A DNA stretch of 64,000 nucleotides from Cymodocea nodosa. Lineage: Eukaryota; Streptophyta; Magnoliopsida; Alismatales; Cymodoceaceae. The notes under the pieces were generated by a model that saw nothing but the letters and a program-made list of their open reading frames with translations, made no database searches and was not told the origin of the DNA. The DNA is taken from NCBI GenBank assembly GCA_036874045.1, contig CM072345.1:3807501-3871500 (forward strand), in the 5' to 3' direction. The first letter of the stretch is position 1, and each line of letters begins with the position of its first letter. Both the position numbers and the translations under genes were made by a program. This document shows, piece by piece, positions 48,482-61,435 of the stretch.

Positions 48482-49534
48482 TTATTCTGTTTTAATGCAA
48501 TTTGCTTTCCTTTTTAGCTTGTAAACTTGTAGTATGTTATTAATACTAAATACAAGTGTATTACCATTAATGAAATGAAATGCAGAAAGGGATCCTCTTA
48601 TGTTCCAAGATAATGTAGCTGTTTCTATTTCTATATCTACTTCAATATATTGTTCTTCCCACTTTCATTCATTTAGGTCTTTCATAATCCATATTTGAAA
48701 TTTCTTCAATTCATCCCACCATCTTATCAGACATAAAGTAGCATTATCATATTCATTATACCACATTCCCAATTGAATTTGATCGTATTCTGAAGTCAGT
48801 AGTTTAGCTATATCACTCAGTATAAGTAATATTTCTATAAAATCATCATAACCGTCTATGCTTACTATGTATAAATCAGATCTAAATGCAACCGATATAT
48901 TTGTGACTAGATATATATATCCATCAAGTATGACATGCATGCTGTTAATTAATGATTTCTATCCTAGATATATCATAGTATTTTTAGTCCAAGATCTATT
49001 TAGAAAATTATACACACTTAAGCATAAATCTTCATCCCAATTTCCAGTTGGTCTCCAATAATTTAATTTTTCATGAATGGCCGAATTTTTATTAGAAAAT
49101 ATTAAAGCTGACCCACAATTTTCAATTGGTACTTCATATCTATTAGGCCTTCTTATATTCCATTCTTCTCTTATGATAAGATTTCTAATCAAAATGTCGG
49201 GTAACAGAATTGCATACCTTGGTTTGGTTCTGTATATAATTAATCCTTCATCCATCCCCATAATATGATCTATTCCTTTTAATGCATTGGGAGGAATTCC
49301 AGCAGTTTCTTCCATATTCAGATATTCATAGCAGATTGAACTACGATTAAATGACTTCCATAAAAATCCATCTCTAATTTTAGTCATTTTTGCAGCTTGT
49401 AGTCCATGAAAATATTTTTCTCTGACATAGTCTTTGATTTCCTTTGATACACAACACAATCTGCACAAATCTTTAGCTAACAGGTTACTCAGTACTTCCA
49501 TTAGTGCATCTAGTGGTAATTTCATCAATTCCAT
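48482..49534 (-). pseudogene. F-box protein pseudogene
   Basis: A single frame of 351 codons from ATG 49534 to TAA 48482, with only two internal stops (TAG about 48959, TGA about 48665). Residues 5-36 form an F-box (LPLDALMEVLSNLLAKDL, then CCVSKEIKDYV). The rest looks like an F-box-associated substrate-binding domain (GMDEGLIIY, NTLVFSINNILQVYKLKRK near the end). F-box proteins join SKP1-cullin ubiquitin ligases and choose targets. The intronless frame with a downstream A15 run suggests a retrocopy, or capture by the surrounding gypsy element. Both stops could be TGG/CAG-type transitions. Host origin is likely; the parent gene is unknown. Confidence 0.75.
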
Positions 49535-49759
49535 CTGTTGTGATTCTGTGTAACATAAAAAAAAATTAATAGAGACAAAATTAGCATAGCTACTTCACAC
49601 CCTTGTGGAGTTAGGTCATAACTCAACGGACTAAGTTTGTTGAGTTACGTAATAACTCTACGATACTACTAACTATAATTAAACTTACATTTTTCTCTTT
49701 TTATATTTTTATATTTTTCTGCATACTATATTATACATAATTGCTTCAGTTATACTATT
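49535..49759 (-). promoter_or_regulatory. Array between G2 gag and the F-box frame
   Basis: Words AACTCCACAAG, TAACTCAACAAAC facing CCGTTGAGTTA, and TCGTAGAGTTA lie at about 49610-49670, upstream of the minus-strand F-box ATG. An ACACAG preceded by a T-rich run sits just before the ATG and could be a splice acceptor remnant. Promoter role is inference. Confidence 0.4.
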
Positions 49760-50782
49760 TCATTTAGCTACCCTCCTAGAGGAGGTATCTATTTCATTAA
49801 CAGTTCTGTTGATAGGATTAGGTATTACTTGCATTGGTAATCCTTCAATAGGTCTAACTTCCATTGATTCTTTCTGTCTAGGGGGTATATTTCTATTTAT
49901 ATTTTGATTTTGAATTGCAACGTTTCCAAATACAAGATCCAAACGATTGTTTAATTGTTGGATTATCTTTTCTAATTTCTCTATTCTAGATTCTTGTTCA
50001 ATTAAAGCTTCATAACTTATATTTTTGTCATTTATATTTTCTCCTCCTAGAAAATTATTATTTCTCCAAGATAAATTCGGGTGATTTCTCCAATTAGGGT
50101 TATAAGAATTTCCAAAGTTATCTTTCTAGTTTCTAGCATAAATAATATCTAAATCATTAACGTTTGCATTCTTTTCTGCTAGCTTTTGATTTAATGATAA
50201 CTCTTCTATTTTCTTTGTTAATTCAGTTAATTTAACTTCAAGCATAGTGCTTGAACCTATTTCATGCATTCCCCTTTGCAATATTCTTTTATCTGCAATA
50301 GCTTCATCAAAGTTTTCCCACTATGCAGTTCTTTTTGCAAAGTTTTCTAAATATGCCCATGCTTCTTCATTACACAGTTTTAAAAATCCATTCTGACAAG
50401 TAGATTCTAATAAAGATTTCATTGAAACATCTATGCCTTCATAAATTATACCTATTAATTGTACTTTACTCATTGCATGATGTGGGCATTGAGTTAGTAA
50501 ATCTTTCAAAATATTTCCAAAATGATTCTCCCTATTTTTGACTGCACATTAATATTTCTTTCTTCTTTTTAATCGTTTGATGTGTTGGATAATATTTTTC
50601 CAGAAAAATAGAGTAAAATTCAGTTCATGTAGAAATTGAATCAAGCGATAGAGTATATAACCATCTCTTAGTTGTGTCTTTTAAAGCAAAAGGGATATAT
50701 CTAAGTTTAATAGCATCAATACTCATGTTCGGCATTTTCATCATTTGACAAACTTTGTTAAATTCTCTAAGGAAATAATAGG

Positions 50783-52391
50783 TGTTGAGTATTTTTGTTT
50801 TGATGATGTGTGCTGAATGAAAATAATCATATTTGCTCAATTACTATTGCTTGTGAAAAGAAATTAAAATCATCAATTAATACAGAAAAAGCTTACTGAT
50901 ATAAATACTTGTCTGTATTGGATCTGAAGTTAATAACTAGTCGTTTCGTTGTATTAATTTCTCATTTAGCTCAACGTTAAGTTAACGTGTGTTTTTATTG
51001 AAAAGTATGATATGTTTTAATGTTATATCTTTTGTATCATGAACAATGCACGTTTAGACAACTCGTTAAGTTAGAGTTTTGTTTGTATAGAGGTGACGTG
51101 AGAACTCGTTAAGTTAGAGGCTTAAAGGTTAAAATAGGTCACGTGATAACTCGTTAAGTTAGTGAGTAAAAGAAGAGACGAACTCGTTAAGTTAGTGTTA
51201 TACACGTGGTGAAATTATAAGTTACGAATGTTGTATTGTATCACGTGAGGTGCACATGTTTAACTCGTTAAGTTAACATAACTAAACGCGTTGAGTTGCT
51301 ATATTGAACACTAAGGCAACGAGTTAGGTTAGCGTTATAAACTTAAGTTGTTATTTTTGCATGTGGTAAAATTCTTATTATAAAAACATTTGTTTATTAC
51401 TTGTTCGTTGAGTTATCATAACACAACGAAAATGGTTCGTTGAGTTATCATAACACAACGAAGATGGTTCGTTGAGATAGCATAACACCACAGACATAGT
51501 TCGTTGAGTTAGCTACAGTACTTGTCACGTGAAATGGAACATGAGGAACTCATTAAGTTAGAAACGTTAAGTTATATATATACTTGTGTTACTCGTTTAG
51601 TTAACATTGAAGTAACGACTTCTTATTACACTAATGAAAAACTTTTGGACGAGAAAGTTTATTTTCAGGAAATTTTTCAGAGATCCAAGACTAATGATTA
51701 AAGAAAATTCGAAATATAAATGTGGGTTAGAACATGTGTGTTTCGATGAAGGAAAAAGAAAAGACATGGAGAAGTGGAAAACTGGTAGTGGTTAAACGTG
51801 AAGGATATGCATGAAATGAAGATATAGTATAAAAGGCATAGAATTCTCGTTGATCAATTTATCCTTGCACACAAAACGAAAAATCTTTTCAAGGATCAAA
51901 CCATCCCTACACACCAAAAGAAAAATCTTTTTCAGGGATCAAAAACACCTTCTCGGGGAAAATCTCTCAAGTGGAAGAAAGTTTAGTGAAGCATAAAAAG
52001 GTAAAATTTTCATCACTGAAGATTTGAAGTATTAGAAGAAAGCAAATTCGGTGAAGCATGAAAAGACAAGATATACGTCATTGAAGAATAAGCAATGATA
52101 TTACTGAAGAAGAAAGATGTCAAATAGGGAGAAAAGTTTTAAATTCCGCAAATTAGTTTTCTCTATTTGTAGTTATGAAATTATTTAGATGATACATGGT
52201 ATCGAAATATAATTGCATCTACAATTTCTGAGGAGAATTGAATTGTATATTGTAATTGAAACCTTGAATAAAAATGATTTTATGAAAACAATGTCTTGAC
52301 TTGTTTTTGAGTTTTAAAGTTTCAATTATATTTCAGAAAATATTAAAGATACACAATTCACCCCCCTCTTGTGTAGCCATACGATCCTACA
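50783..52391 (+). repeat. H 5' LTR
   Basis: 1609 bases, TGTTGAGTAT to CGATCCTACA, with the array (51055-51570) and a TATA-like TATAAAAGG near 51829. The second leader hairpin here has an A-C mismatch (ATCCCTA with CAGGGAT). Confidence 0.93.
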
Positions 52392-52393
52392 AG

Positions 52394-52405
52394 TGGTATC
52401 AGAGC
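52394..52405 (+). other. H primer binding site (initiator tRNA-Met)
   Basis: TGGTATCAGAGC, two bases after the LTR. Confidence 0.93.
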
Positions 52406-52591
52406 ATTGTTAATAATCTTTGATATAAAATCGATACCAACTTATTTAATATCATTGCTTATTCTACCTTCCTTGTTTTTAAACAGACATTAATATCTGA
52501 GCATACGTTTAACTTTCTTGATTTAAGGCTCAAATTGTTTTAAAGTTTTTAGACTGTTTAAAATCTAATAAGTTGAAAAATCTAAGGTAAA

Positions 52592-54377
52592 ATGGCTACT
52601 GGAAATAGTAATTTTTCTTTATATGAAGGCCAAAATCTTAATGGTCCTCCTTTATTTGATGGAATACATTTTGAATATTGGAAATATAGGATGACTGTTT
52701 TTCTTCAAAGTATAGATCATTAGTTGTGGTTCATGATTTCTAACCCATATACTCCGTTAACTACCCCTTATAATACTTGGACAATTACTGAAAAAAAAAA
52801 TGAAACTCTGAATGCTAAGGGCTTAAATATTTTATTCTGTGCATTGAGTTATGAACAATTCAGTAAAGTGTCGGCATATAAATCTGCTTATGAGGTGTGG
52901 CATGCATTAGAAGTTTCACATGAAGGTACTTCTCAAGTTAAAGAGACTAAAACAAACATGTTGATTCATAAGTATGAACTCTTTAAGATGCATGAAGACG
53001 AAAATATTTCTGAGATGTTTTCCATATTTCTTGATATCATAAACTCTTTAAAATGTTTAGGAAAGAATTTTGAACATAAGGATTTGGTGAGGAAAATTCT
53101 CAGATCCCTAAGTTCTAAATGGTCTCAGAAAGTAACATCAATTGAGCAATCACGAGATTTAAATGTTTATACTATGAATGAACTTATAGGAAATTTAACA
53201 GCTTATGAAGTTCAATTAAATGAATCACTAAGTCACAACAAACTAAAAATGAAGAAAGAAATAGCCTTCGAAATTAATTCAGATTCTGATATATCTACTG
53301 ATTCTAACGAGGATTTGATTTTGTTGACTAGGAAATTCAAGAAAGCATGGAAAGCTAGGAAACAGCAAAGGAACAAAAATGATAAACCCTCAACGTCAAA
53401 ATCATTGAATGACAAGAATTCTTCATCCAGAAAGTATGTATGTTACAACTGTAAGAAACCTGGACATCTTTCTCTAGATTGTCCTATGAGGAAAAATGAA
53501 AAGTAAAGTAGGACAAATCAGAAGAAGACGGCTCAGAAAACTTAGAAAAAGTTTTAGAAGAAAAAGGCTTTGAACGTCACTTGGGATGACACGTCTGAAG
53601 AGTTTGAATTTGAGGAATCAGCATCAAAATCTTCACATTCAGAAGGAGAACAAGAGTTAGAAGACGTTGCTCATGTGTGCTTCATGGCAGATGAGTCTAA
53701 GGTAATATCTGATCCTGAAAGTCATTCAGATTTCAACTTTGATGAATTATTATGTGCTTATCATGCATTATTACAAAAACTTAAAGTATGTAAACTGGAA
53801 AATAAGAATATTAGAAAATCTTCATCCATTATGGAAGAAGAAAATTGTTTCCTATCTACTACTTTAGAAAAGTTTAAATGTGATAATGAAAATCATGCTA
53901 GAGATTTGCAAAAATTTAGATTTAATGAATGTATCTTGCATGAACAAATACAGAATATAAATGCTGAAAAATTAAAGATAGAATCTGAAAATGAAATGTT
54001 GAGAAACAATATAAATGAACTTGAATTAGAGATAGATAAATTAAAACTGAGAAAGCAAGATTTAAATTCTACCTTTGAGAAATGGAATTTAAGTCAAATT
54101 AAGTTAAACAAACTAACTAGTACCCCTGCGGTGTCTTATAAATTTGGCTAAGGATTTGATTATCCTAAATATCCTGAATCTCAATCCAATAAAGGATTTA
54201 TTAGTTGCAGTTCAAGTAAATCTAAGACTAAAATTCCTTTTATTATGAAACAAGGTAATAAATATGTAGAAGTAGGTACATCAAGGGATGAATCATGCAG
54301 TAATAATATAAATCAATGTGATTTGTCAAATTGTACTTCTAACATGACTATAAATGTTTCTAAAAATCTTATTTCTT
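52592..54377 (+). pseudogene. gag: H gag, truncated
   Basis: ATG at 52592 (MATGNSNFSLYEGQ) confirms the gag start lost in C. Gag domain, intact zinc knuckle CYNCKKPGHLSLDC near 53450, acidic segment, then coiled-coil extension. Stops: TAG 52721-52723, TAA about 53504, two TAG near 53540-53558, TAA about 54149. It lacks the plastid insert of C, reading CFMADES straight through near 53680. Ends at the deletion join about 54377. Confidence 0.88.
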
Positions 54378-56019
54378 TGTTGTGTAATTTTTTGATGATG
54401 TGTGGTGAATGAAAATAATCATATTTGCTCAATTACTATTGCTTGTGAAAAGAAATTAAAATCATCAATTAATACAGAAAAAGCTTATGGATATAAATAC
54501 TTGTCTGTATTGGATCTGAAGTTAATATCTAGTCGTTTCGTTGCATTAATTTCTCATTTAGCTAAACGTTAAGTTAATGTGTGTTTTTATTGAAAAGCAT
54601 GATATGTTTTAATGTTATATCTTCTGTATCATGAACAGTGCATGTTTAGACAACTCATTAAGTTAGAGTTTTGTTTGTATAGAGGTCACGTGAGAACTCG
54701 TTAAGTTAGAGGCTTAATAGTTAAAATAGGTCACGTGATAACTCGTTAAGTTAGTGAGTAAAAGAAGAGACGAACTCGTTAAGTTAGTGAGTAAAAGAAG
54801 AGACGAACTCGTTAAGTTAGTGTTATACACATGGTGAAATTATAAGTTACGAATGTTGTATTGTATCACGTGAGGTGCACATGTTTAACTCGTTAAGTTA
54901 ACATAACTAAACGCGTTGAGTTGCTATATTGAACACTAAGGCAATGCGTTAGGTTAGCGTTATAAACTTAAGTTGTTATTTTTGCACGTGGTAAAATTCT
55001 TATTATAAAAACATTTGTTTATTACTGGTTCGTTGAGTTATTATAACACAACGGAAATGGTTCGTTGAGTTATCATAACACAACGGAGATGGTTCGTTGA
55101 GATAGCATAACACCACAAACTTAGTTCATTGAGTTAGCTACAGTAGTTGTCACGTGAAATGGCACATGAGGAACTCGTTAAGTTAGAAACATTAAGTTAT
55201 ATATATACTTGTGTTACTCGTTTAGTTAACATTAAAGTAACGACTTCTTATTACACTAATGAAAAACTTTTGGACGAGAAAGTTTATTTTCAGGAAATTT
55301 TTCAGAGATCCAGGATTGATGATTAAAGAAAATTCGAAATATAAACGTGGGTTAGAACGTGTGTGTTTCGATGAAGGAAAAAGAAAAGACATAGAGAAGT
55401 GGAAAACTGGTAGTGGTTAAACGTGAAGGATATGCATGAAATGAAGATACAGTATAAAAGGCATAGAATTCTCGTTGATCAATTTATCCTTGCACACAAA
55501 ACGAAAAATCTTTTCAAGGATCAAACCATCCCTGCACACCAAAAGAAAAATCTTTTTTAGGGATCAAAACCACCTTCTCGGGGAAAATCTCTCAAGTGGA
55601 AGAAAGTTCAGTGAAGCATAAAAATGTAAGATTTTTGTCACTGAAGATTTGAAGTATCAGAAGAAAGCAAATTCGGTGAAGCATGAAAAGACAAGATATT
55701 CATCACTAAAGAATTGCTGAAGAAGAAAAAGAAGAAGAAGAAAGATCTCAAACAGGGAGAAAAGTTTTAAATTCCGCAAATTAGTTTTCTCTGTTTGTAG
55801 TTATGAAATTGTTTAGATGATACATGGTATTGAAATATATTTGCATTTACAATTTCTGAGGAGAATTGAATTGTATATTGTAATTGAAACCTTGAATAAA
55901 AATGATTTTATGAAAACAATGTCTCGACTTGTTTTTGAGTTTTAAAGTTTCAATTATATTGCAGAAAATATTAAAGATACACAATTCACCCTCCTCTTGT
56001 GTAGCCATACGATCCTACA
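54378..56019 (+). repeat. H 3' LTR
   Basis: 1642 bases. Start altered (TGTTGTGTAA) at the deletion join. Contains a 33-base tandem duplication of an array unit (GAGTAAAAGAAGAGACGAAC plus the next word) at about 54753-54818, absent from the 5' LTR. Ends CGATCCTACA. Confidence 0.92.
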
Positions 56020-56343
56020 ATAGGCATCCTCTCTTTCTAATCCATGAAAGTGTGGCAATTGACTAATATAATTTGATTTCAGTTCAAACTTATCTCCCTC
56101 AAAGTTTGGTAATTGAATACATGAAGGTTCATCAACTAATTCAGGATACAGAATTTCCCCTAATGGTTTCTCTACTGAAGCAGTCATATCTTCAATCTCT
56201 TTTAAAGAAAGGTTAGTCACACCCCTAAGGATTTCGTTAAAGTCTAATTCAAAAAATATTTCAGTACGTCTCTGTGTTGAAGAATCCTGTGTAGGTGTTC
56301 TTACTAATTGTTTAGTGCTAGGAGAATGAATCTATGTGCTCAT

Positions 56344-56871
56344 AAACTCTTAACATAAAGTAAAATAACAGAAGATTAATTACATACTAGTCTAAAACTT
56401 TATACTCAGTAAATAGTTGTTGACAGATGAAGTTGAATCAGTTGCTTCTCCTTCTAGTTCCCCAACGAAGTTCCTTTTCTTTCAAAAGTGCTGGTATCTC
56501 GTAAATAACATTCTGTTCTATATTCATAATGCACGTCCATAAAGCAAATGAATCTTGTTGCAAGAACGTGTCGTGTAACGTGTAGTGCGATTCCTATTTT
56601 TATGGGTACGTGTGTCTTCTAATTTCAAATTTTAATAACCGCTAGATCTACGAAGTGTCATTCATAGCTAAAAGAATAACCATTTAGCTTAATCCACGAA
56701 CTAACCTCGTTGAGTTATAGTTAACTCAATGGACAAGCTTCAATTACTGTTGCTAACTCTACGGACTAACTTCATTGAGTTATAGATAACTCAACGGAGT
56801 GACCTTATATTATATTATTGACCTCATGGAGTTAAGGTTAACTCAACGAACTTACTTCGTTGAGTTAACAC
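56344..56871 (-). promoter_or_regulatory. G2 noncoding region upstream of gag
   Basis: Same as G1 33240-33737. Inverted pairs include CTCGTTGAGTTA facing TAACTCAATGG (56709-56733) and a further pair at 56770-56798. No gene. F2 inserted at its outer edge, next to a TCGTTGAGTTAAC word. Confidence 0.5.
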
Positions 56872-58367
56872 TGTTAGGACCCTAGTATTTTGATAATGCA
56901 AAAACCTGTGTGAGAAAACAAATTGTATTTCATAGTTAAGATAGCTCAGCAAAATATCAAAAGGCAAGATAAAGTCATTACAGATAGTTCAGAATGGGCT
57001 GCAAGAGATAAACAAGATATCAGAAGGTTAGCAAGCTTAACTATTTGGAAGAGATATATTTTCAGTGAGTTACCAAGCCTAAGTATCCGGAAGGCAATTT
57101 AAAGCAACAGAAATTCAATCGGAGAGTTAGAAAGATGGCTATATGGAAAATCAGACAATTAGAAAGTTAACTATCCGAAAAACAAGAAGAATTGGAGAGT
57201 TAATGTAGTTAACTATCTGAAACTTAAGTCATTGAATTTCCCACGTGCAGAAATCTAGACAGAAGCTTAAAAGAAAAATCGGAAAGTTACTATAGCTAAC
57301 TATCTGAAATTTGAAGAGTTTCGGTGAGTTAAAAGTATAACCATCCGAAACTTAAGTTATTCTATTATGCACGTGCAAAAATGAGAAGACAATTATTGGA
57401 AGCTTAGAAGAAGAAAATCGGAGAGTTCTATCTAACTATCCGATAGTTAAGAGAATTTCGGAGAGTTACAACTGCAAGTATCCAAACTTTAAATACTTCA
57501 CGTGTGTAACTTAAATCTCACGTCACAAAAGTACTTAAGTGGATTTTCGGTGAGTTACGATCATCCTTTGGAAAGTTACACAGATAACTATATGAAAGTT
57601 TGAGAAAATCGGAAGGTTATCTTGAAATACCTTTTCAAATGGTAACTTACCATATTTGGATCTGCAAACTCAACAAGTATAGTAGAATCAATCCATTGAA
57701 GTAAAAATATGATCGTTAGTAGTTCAAGCATAAATACTGATAGATCATTCAATATTGAGTAGAGCTATGAAGTAAGATAACAGATACAATCACATATAGA
57801 GATATAGTTTTACATTGCAGATCAATTATTGTCACAAAAGAAAGCTCAATTTAGATTGACTACAACATAGAATCGATTGAAAGATGGATTAACAAGAAGA
57901 TTCTTAAAGCTCTCCATGTACTGAAAGTCTGATCCAAGAAGGATCATTTGGTTCATGGCTTCTACCTTAAAGCTTCATTCAAGTGGTTAGTTTGAGTTTC
58001 GACCTGAAAACTCAAAAGGTTGGTTTACTGAAGTTTGTGTTTGAAAACTTCTATGTGGTTGGTTAGAGCTACGACCAGAAAGCTCAAGTGAATGGTTTGT
58101 TCTTACTTCGACCTAAAAGCAAGTGTATGTAAGTGTTGAGACACTTAGTGAAGCCTAAGTGATCCTTGGGGGTGGACTAGCCAAGTTGGTGAACCACCTA
58201 AAATTCCCTTGTGTTTCTTACTTTTATTTCCATTGTGCATGTTTTATATATCTGTTTAGTACTTGTGCTAGCTGATTATTCAAATTGGTTAATTAAGTTA
58301 GTAAAAGTTGTAAAATTACACTTAGACACCATTCACCCCCCCTCTCGTGAGCCATACGTTCCTAACA
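56872..58367 (+). repeat. F2 5' LTR
   Basis: TGTTAGGACC to CGTTCCTAACA. U3 (57020-57650) holds TCGGAGAGTTA, TCGGTGAGTTA and AACTATCCGA words with CACGTG boxes. Same family as solo LTR F1. Confidence 0.93.
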
Positions 58368-58369
58368 AT

Positions 58370-58381
58370 TGGTATTAGAGC
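58370..58381 (+). other. F2 primer binding site
   Basis: TGGTATTAGAGC, one mismatch from the usual tRNA-Met complement. Confidence 0.85.
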
Positions 58382-58419
58382 AGGTTGATCTCTTTTTATA
58401 GATTTAACCATTTGAGATC

Positions 58420-59934
58420 ATGGCATCTTTTCACAGAGAGGGTCAGAACATCCATCGTCCTCCCCTATTTGATGGTATTAACTATAATTATTGGAAAAAC
58501 AGGATGGAATGTTTCCTCAGAAGCTCAAATGTGAGTCTATGGAAAATGGTGGTTCTAGGAACACCTATTCCACCTGGTCATGAGGATGACTAGTCTGAGG
58601 AGGATGAGAGAATCATCCAAATAGATGCTCGAGGGTTGAATGTTATTTACTCTACCTTATCTGCTGAATAATATAATAAAGTTTCAGCTTGTAAATCTAC
58701 TCACGAGGCTTGGAACACTCTTCAAATAACCTTTGAAGGAACCAGCCAAGTGAAAGACACAAAAATCAGCATTTTACTTAGAAAGCTTGAATTATTTAAA
58801 ATGCTTGATGATGAAACCATTACTGATATGTTTGCTAGATTCACTGAGATTATTAATGGCTTAAGAGGTTTGGGAAAGGAGTTTTTTGTCCATGAACAGG
58901 TGTAGAAAATCCTTAGAAGCTTAACTATGGAATGGAAGCAAAAGTCCACATCTATACAAGATTCCGAAGACCTCAACAAATACTCAATAGAGGATCTGAT
59001 GGGCAATCTGTTAGCCCATGAAGTTCAAATGAAAGAATGGAAAGATGAGGAAGGTAGTGCTAAAAAGAAAACAGAAACAAAGAAAGAATTAGCCTTTCCA
59101 TCAACTTAGGAACTTCAAAGCTCAGATGATGATGAAGTTGTGCTATTGGCTAGAAAATTCAGAAAATGGATGAAGAAAAAGAACCAAGCCAACACATCAA
59201 AAAGCAATGCTCCAATATGCTTTAAATGTAAGAAGCAATGTCATATACAACCTAATTGTCCACTGCAACTAGAAGAAGAAGAAATGAAGAAGAAGAAGAG
59301 GAGCTACAAAAAGAAAATGGCATTGAAGGCTACTTGGGATTATAGTAGTTCATCTAGCTCAGATGAAGAGGTATCAGTAAACGTGTGCTATACAGCACAA
59401 GAGGTATGTTCCACTTCATCTCAAAGTGATTCTGATGTAGACAATGATAATCTAGATGTAAATATCCTTTTGTCTACTGTTGATAGTTTATATGTTAAAT
59501 GCAAAAATTATAAAAAGGAAATTAAGCATTTAACTACATATTTAGATGAAGCACATACTAAACTTGAAAATCTGCATGTTAAAGATAGAAAATGCAATAA
59601 TGATGAATTGATAAATGAAAATGAAAAATTGAAATCTAAAATTACTGATCTGAAAAATACTGTGCATAAATTTACCAATGGACAGAAAAGATTACATCAA
59701 ATCATTGGTTCTCAAAGATATAGTTTAAATAGATTTGGCTTAGGGTATGCTACTCCACAAGAAATACCCTACTATGGTGGTGTTATCCAATCTTACAGAG
59801 ATGGTACAACAGTGTTTGCCATCAAAAGAAGATCTAGATCAATGTGGATGCCAAAAAGAAATAAATTAAATATTGTTAGGACTAACACTTATGGACCCAA
59901 GAAAGTATGGGTACCAAAATCTATATTTGTTTGA
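58420..59934 (+). pseudogene. gag: F2 gag
   Basis: One frame of 505 codons from ATG 58420 (MASFHREGQNIHRPPLFDG) to TGA at 59932-59934, with internal stops near 58591, 58669, 58903 and 59107. Gag domain (YNYWKNRMECFL), zinc knuckle CFKCKKQCHIQPNC near 59220 (metal ligands kept, the usual Gly before His is Cys), basic then acidic serine-rich region, coiled-coil segment, and the conserved end GPKKVWVPK. Homologous to the A1 and C gags throughout. If intact it could make particles in which partner enzymes act. Confidence 0.88.
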
Positions 59935-61435
59935 ATTGCAGAATTGAATTATTCAATAGGAGTAGCTAATTTACAATTTCAAATTATTATTTGCAAATGA
60001 CCAATGTTTGAAGATCAATTAGAAAAGGTTGAACATTTGAAAATCAGTTATGAGAGCAACTATTTGGTATTACAGGAGGCACCATAAATTGGTAGAAAGT
60101 GCTCACATAGACTGAGTGGAAATCATGCCTAAAATCTTGATACTTAAGGAGAGCAAAATTTGCAACAGTTAGAAACAAGTTGTGTTAGAAAAAGCAGAAT
60201 CTCGTGAAGAGAAATTTTTAAAAAGCTAAATAGTTGGTAATCAGTAAAGGATCAATTATGATGTTCTGAAATTAACAAGTGGTATCAAAAGCAGCATCAA
60301 TGATTGATTCATGTTCGTTAAAGGAAGTAAGACCTGCAGTAGCTAGATTACAATCTTCAAATTATCTTCTGCAAATTGAAAGAACCTCTTGAAATAAAGA
60401 TCTAAGAAAAGATAAACGGATAGGAATTAGAAGCTAAATGATTGAGAAATGTTTATGAAGTTTTTGACTAACAATTGGTACCTAGTTTAGTTGGTATCAT
60501 ATATGTCATTTTGCAAAACAGGTGCAATAAATCTATCTACAAGGAAAAGCATATAAGTAGGGGGAGAACTTACTATATGAAGGGAAATCAGAATGCTGCT
60601 TCAGTGCAAAAAGAAAGTATATAAAGTGGGCACGCATATAGGGGGAGAGACTATAGCTTGCTATTAAAAAATTAGACAGCCTCCATACAGATAGGGGGAG
60701 AGCTTGTGGTAGCAACTACAAATATTAATTGCATATTTATAAATTGCTACATTAACTCTTGGCATTTCACTATTTTTTAGTTTTCACAGATGATGTAGTA
60801 AATAAATAAGACAATGAAAGAAATACCATAAATCAGGAGAGAAATTACTGACTTCTTAGAGGTTTATATGTCAACAATTGATATCAGACAAGGATTGAGG
60901 AAATTGACACTTCAATTGATACTATGCTCGAATAAGAAAGAAGAAAAGTAGTACAACATCAAAGGAAAAGAAGAAAATAGATTGCAATGATGAAAATATC
61001 TCAATAATTGATATCAACACACCAATAGTCAAACAGTTGATGCACAATCAAAATTGGTACACAAAGATATTAATGCAATCAATTCTTTCAACATTTAATA
61101 TCAAACAGGATTATGGAAACAAGATTAGAAAACTGTTATGAGATTAGATATTACATCTTGAAAATAAAGGGGAGAAATATAGCAGTTATTTCAGCAAAAG
61201 AAAATTGTGAAACTCTTTTTATCTAATGACAAAAAGGGGGAGAAGAATATGGAAATTATAGTATTGAATTTCTCAACACATAGACAATGGGAGAAATTAA
61301 CTTCATTGTATTGTATTCACTGTAAATCTTTGCCTTACTTAGTTTCTGTGTGACTGAATGTATAGAGACAATCTAGGGAGTGAAATACATGTAATTTAAT
61401 GTAAAAGATTTTGTCATTATCAAAAAGGAGGAAAT
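59935..61435 (+). other. F2 noncoding region with array of polypurine tracts
   Basis: No pol or other gene. Tracts: GTAGGGGGAGAAC near 60558, TAGGGGGAGAGAC near 60640, TAGGGGGAGAGCT near 60693, AAAAAGGGGGAGAAG near 61216, and the terminal AAAAAGGAGGAAAT (61423-61435) before the LTR. Multiple tracts fit a Sirevirus relative. Confidence 0.8.

Larger units (their letters stand above)
50783..56019 (+). mobile_element. Copia element H, internally deleted C-family member
   Basis: 5237 bases with target duplication ATAGG (50778-50782 and 56020-56024). LTRs 50783-52391 and 54378-56019 enclose only the primer site, leader and the first two thirds of gag. The gag breaks off after SKNLIS and joins the 3' LTR directly, with no polypurine tract, pol or third ORF. 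A deletion of 6 kb or more after insertion is the simplest explanation, since priming of plus-strand DNA needs the tract. Confidence 0.93.
49760..56343 (-). pseudogene. gag: G2 gag, split by element H
   Basis: Parts 56343-56025 and 50782-49760. The first has EKPLGEILYPELVDEPSC, FELKSNYISQLPHFHGLERED; the second LREFNKVCQMMK, KLRYIPFALKDTTKRWLYTL, LLTQCPHHAMSKVQLIGI, EAWAYLENFAKR, an asparagine-rich NPNWRNHPNLSWRNNNFLGG block and a helical end (EKLEKIIQQLNNRLD). This order is characteristic of Tat/Athila gag. Damage: TAG at codon 4 (G1 has TGG), stops after LDSIST and FAKRTA, and a frame change near 50530. No zinc knuckle is seen. It would form particles if intact. Confidence 0.85.
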
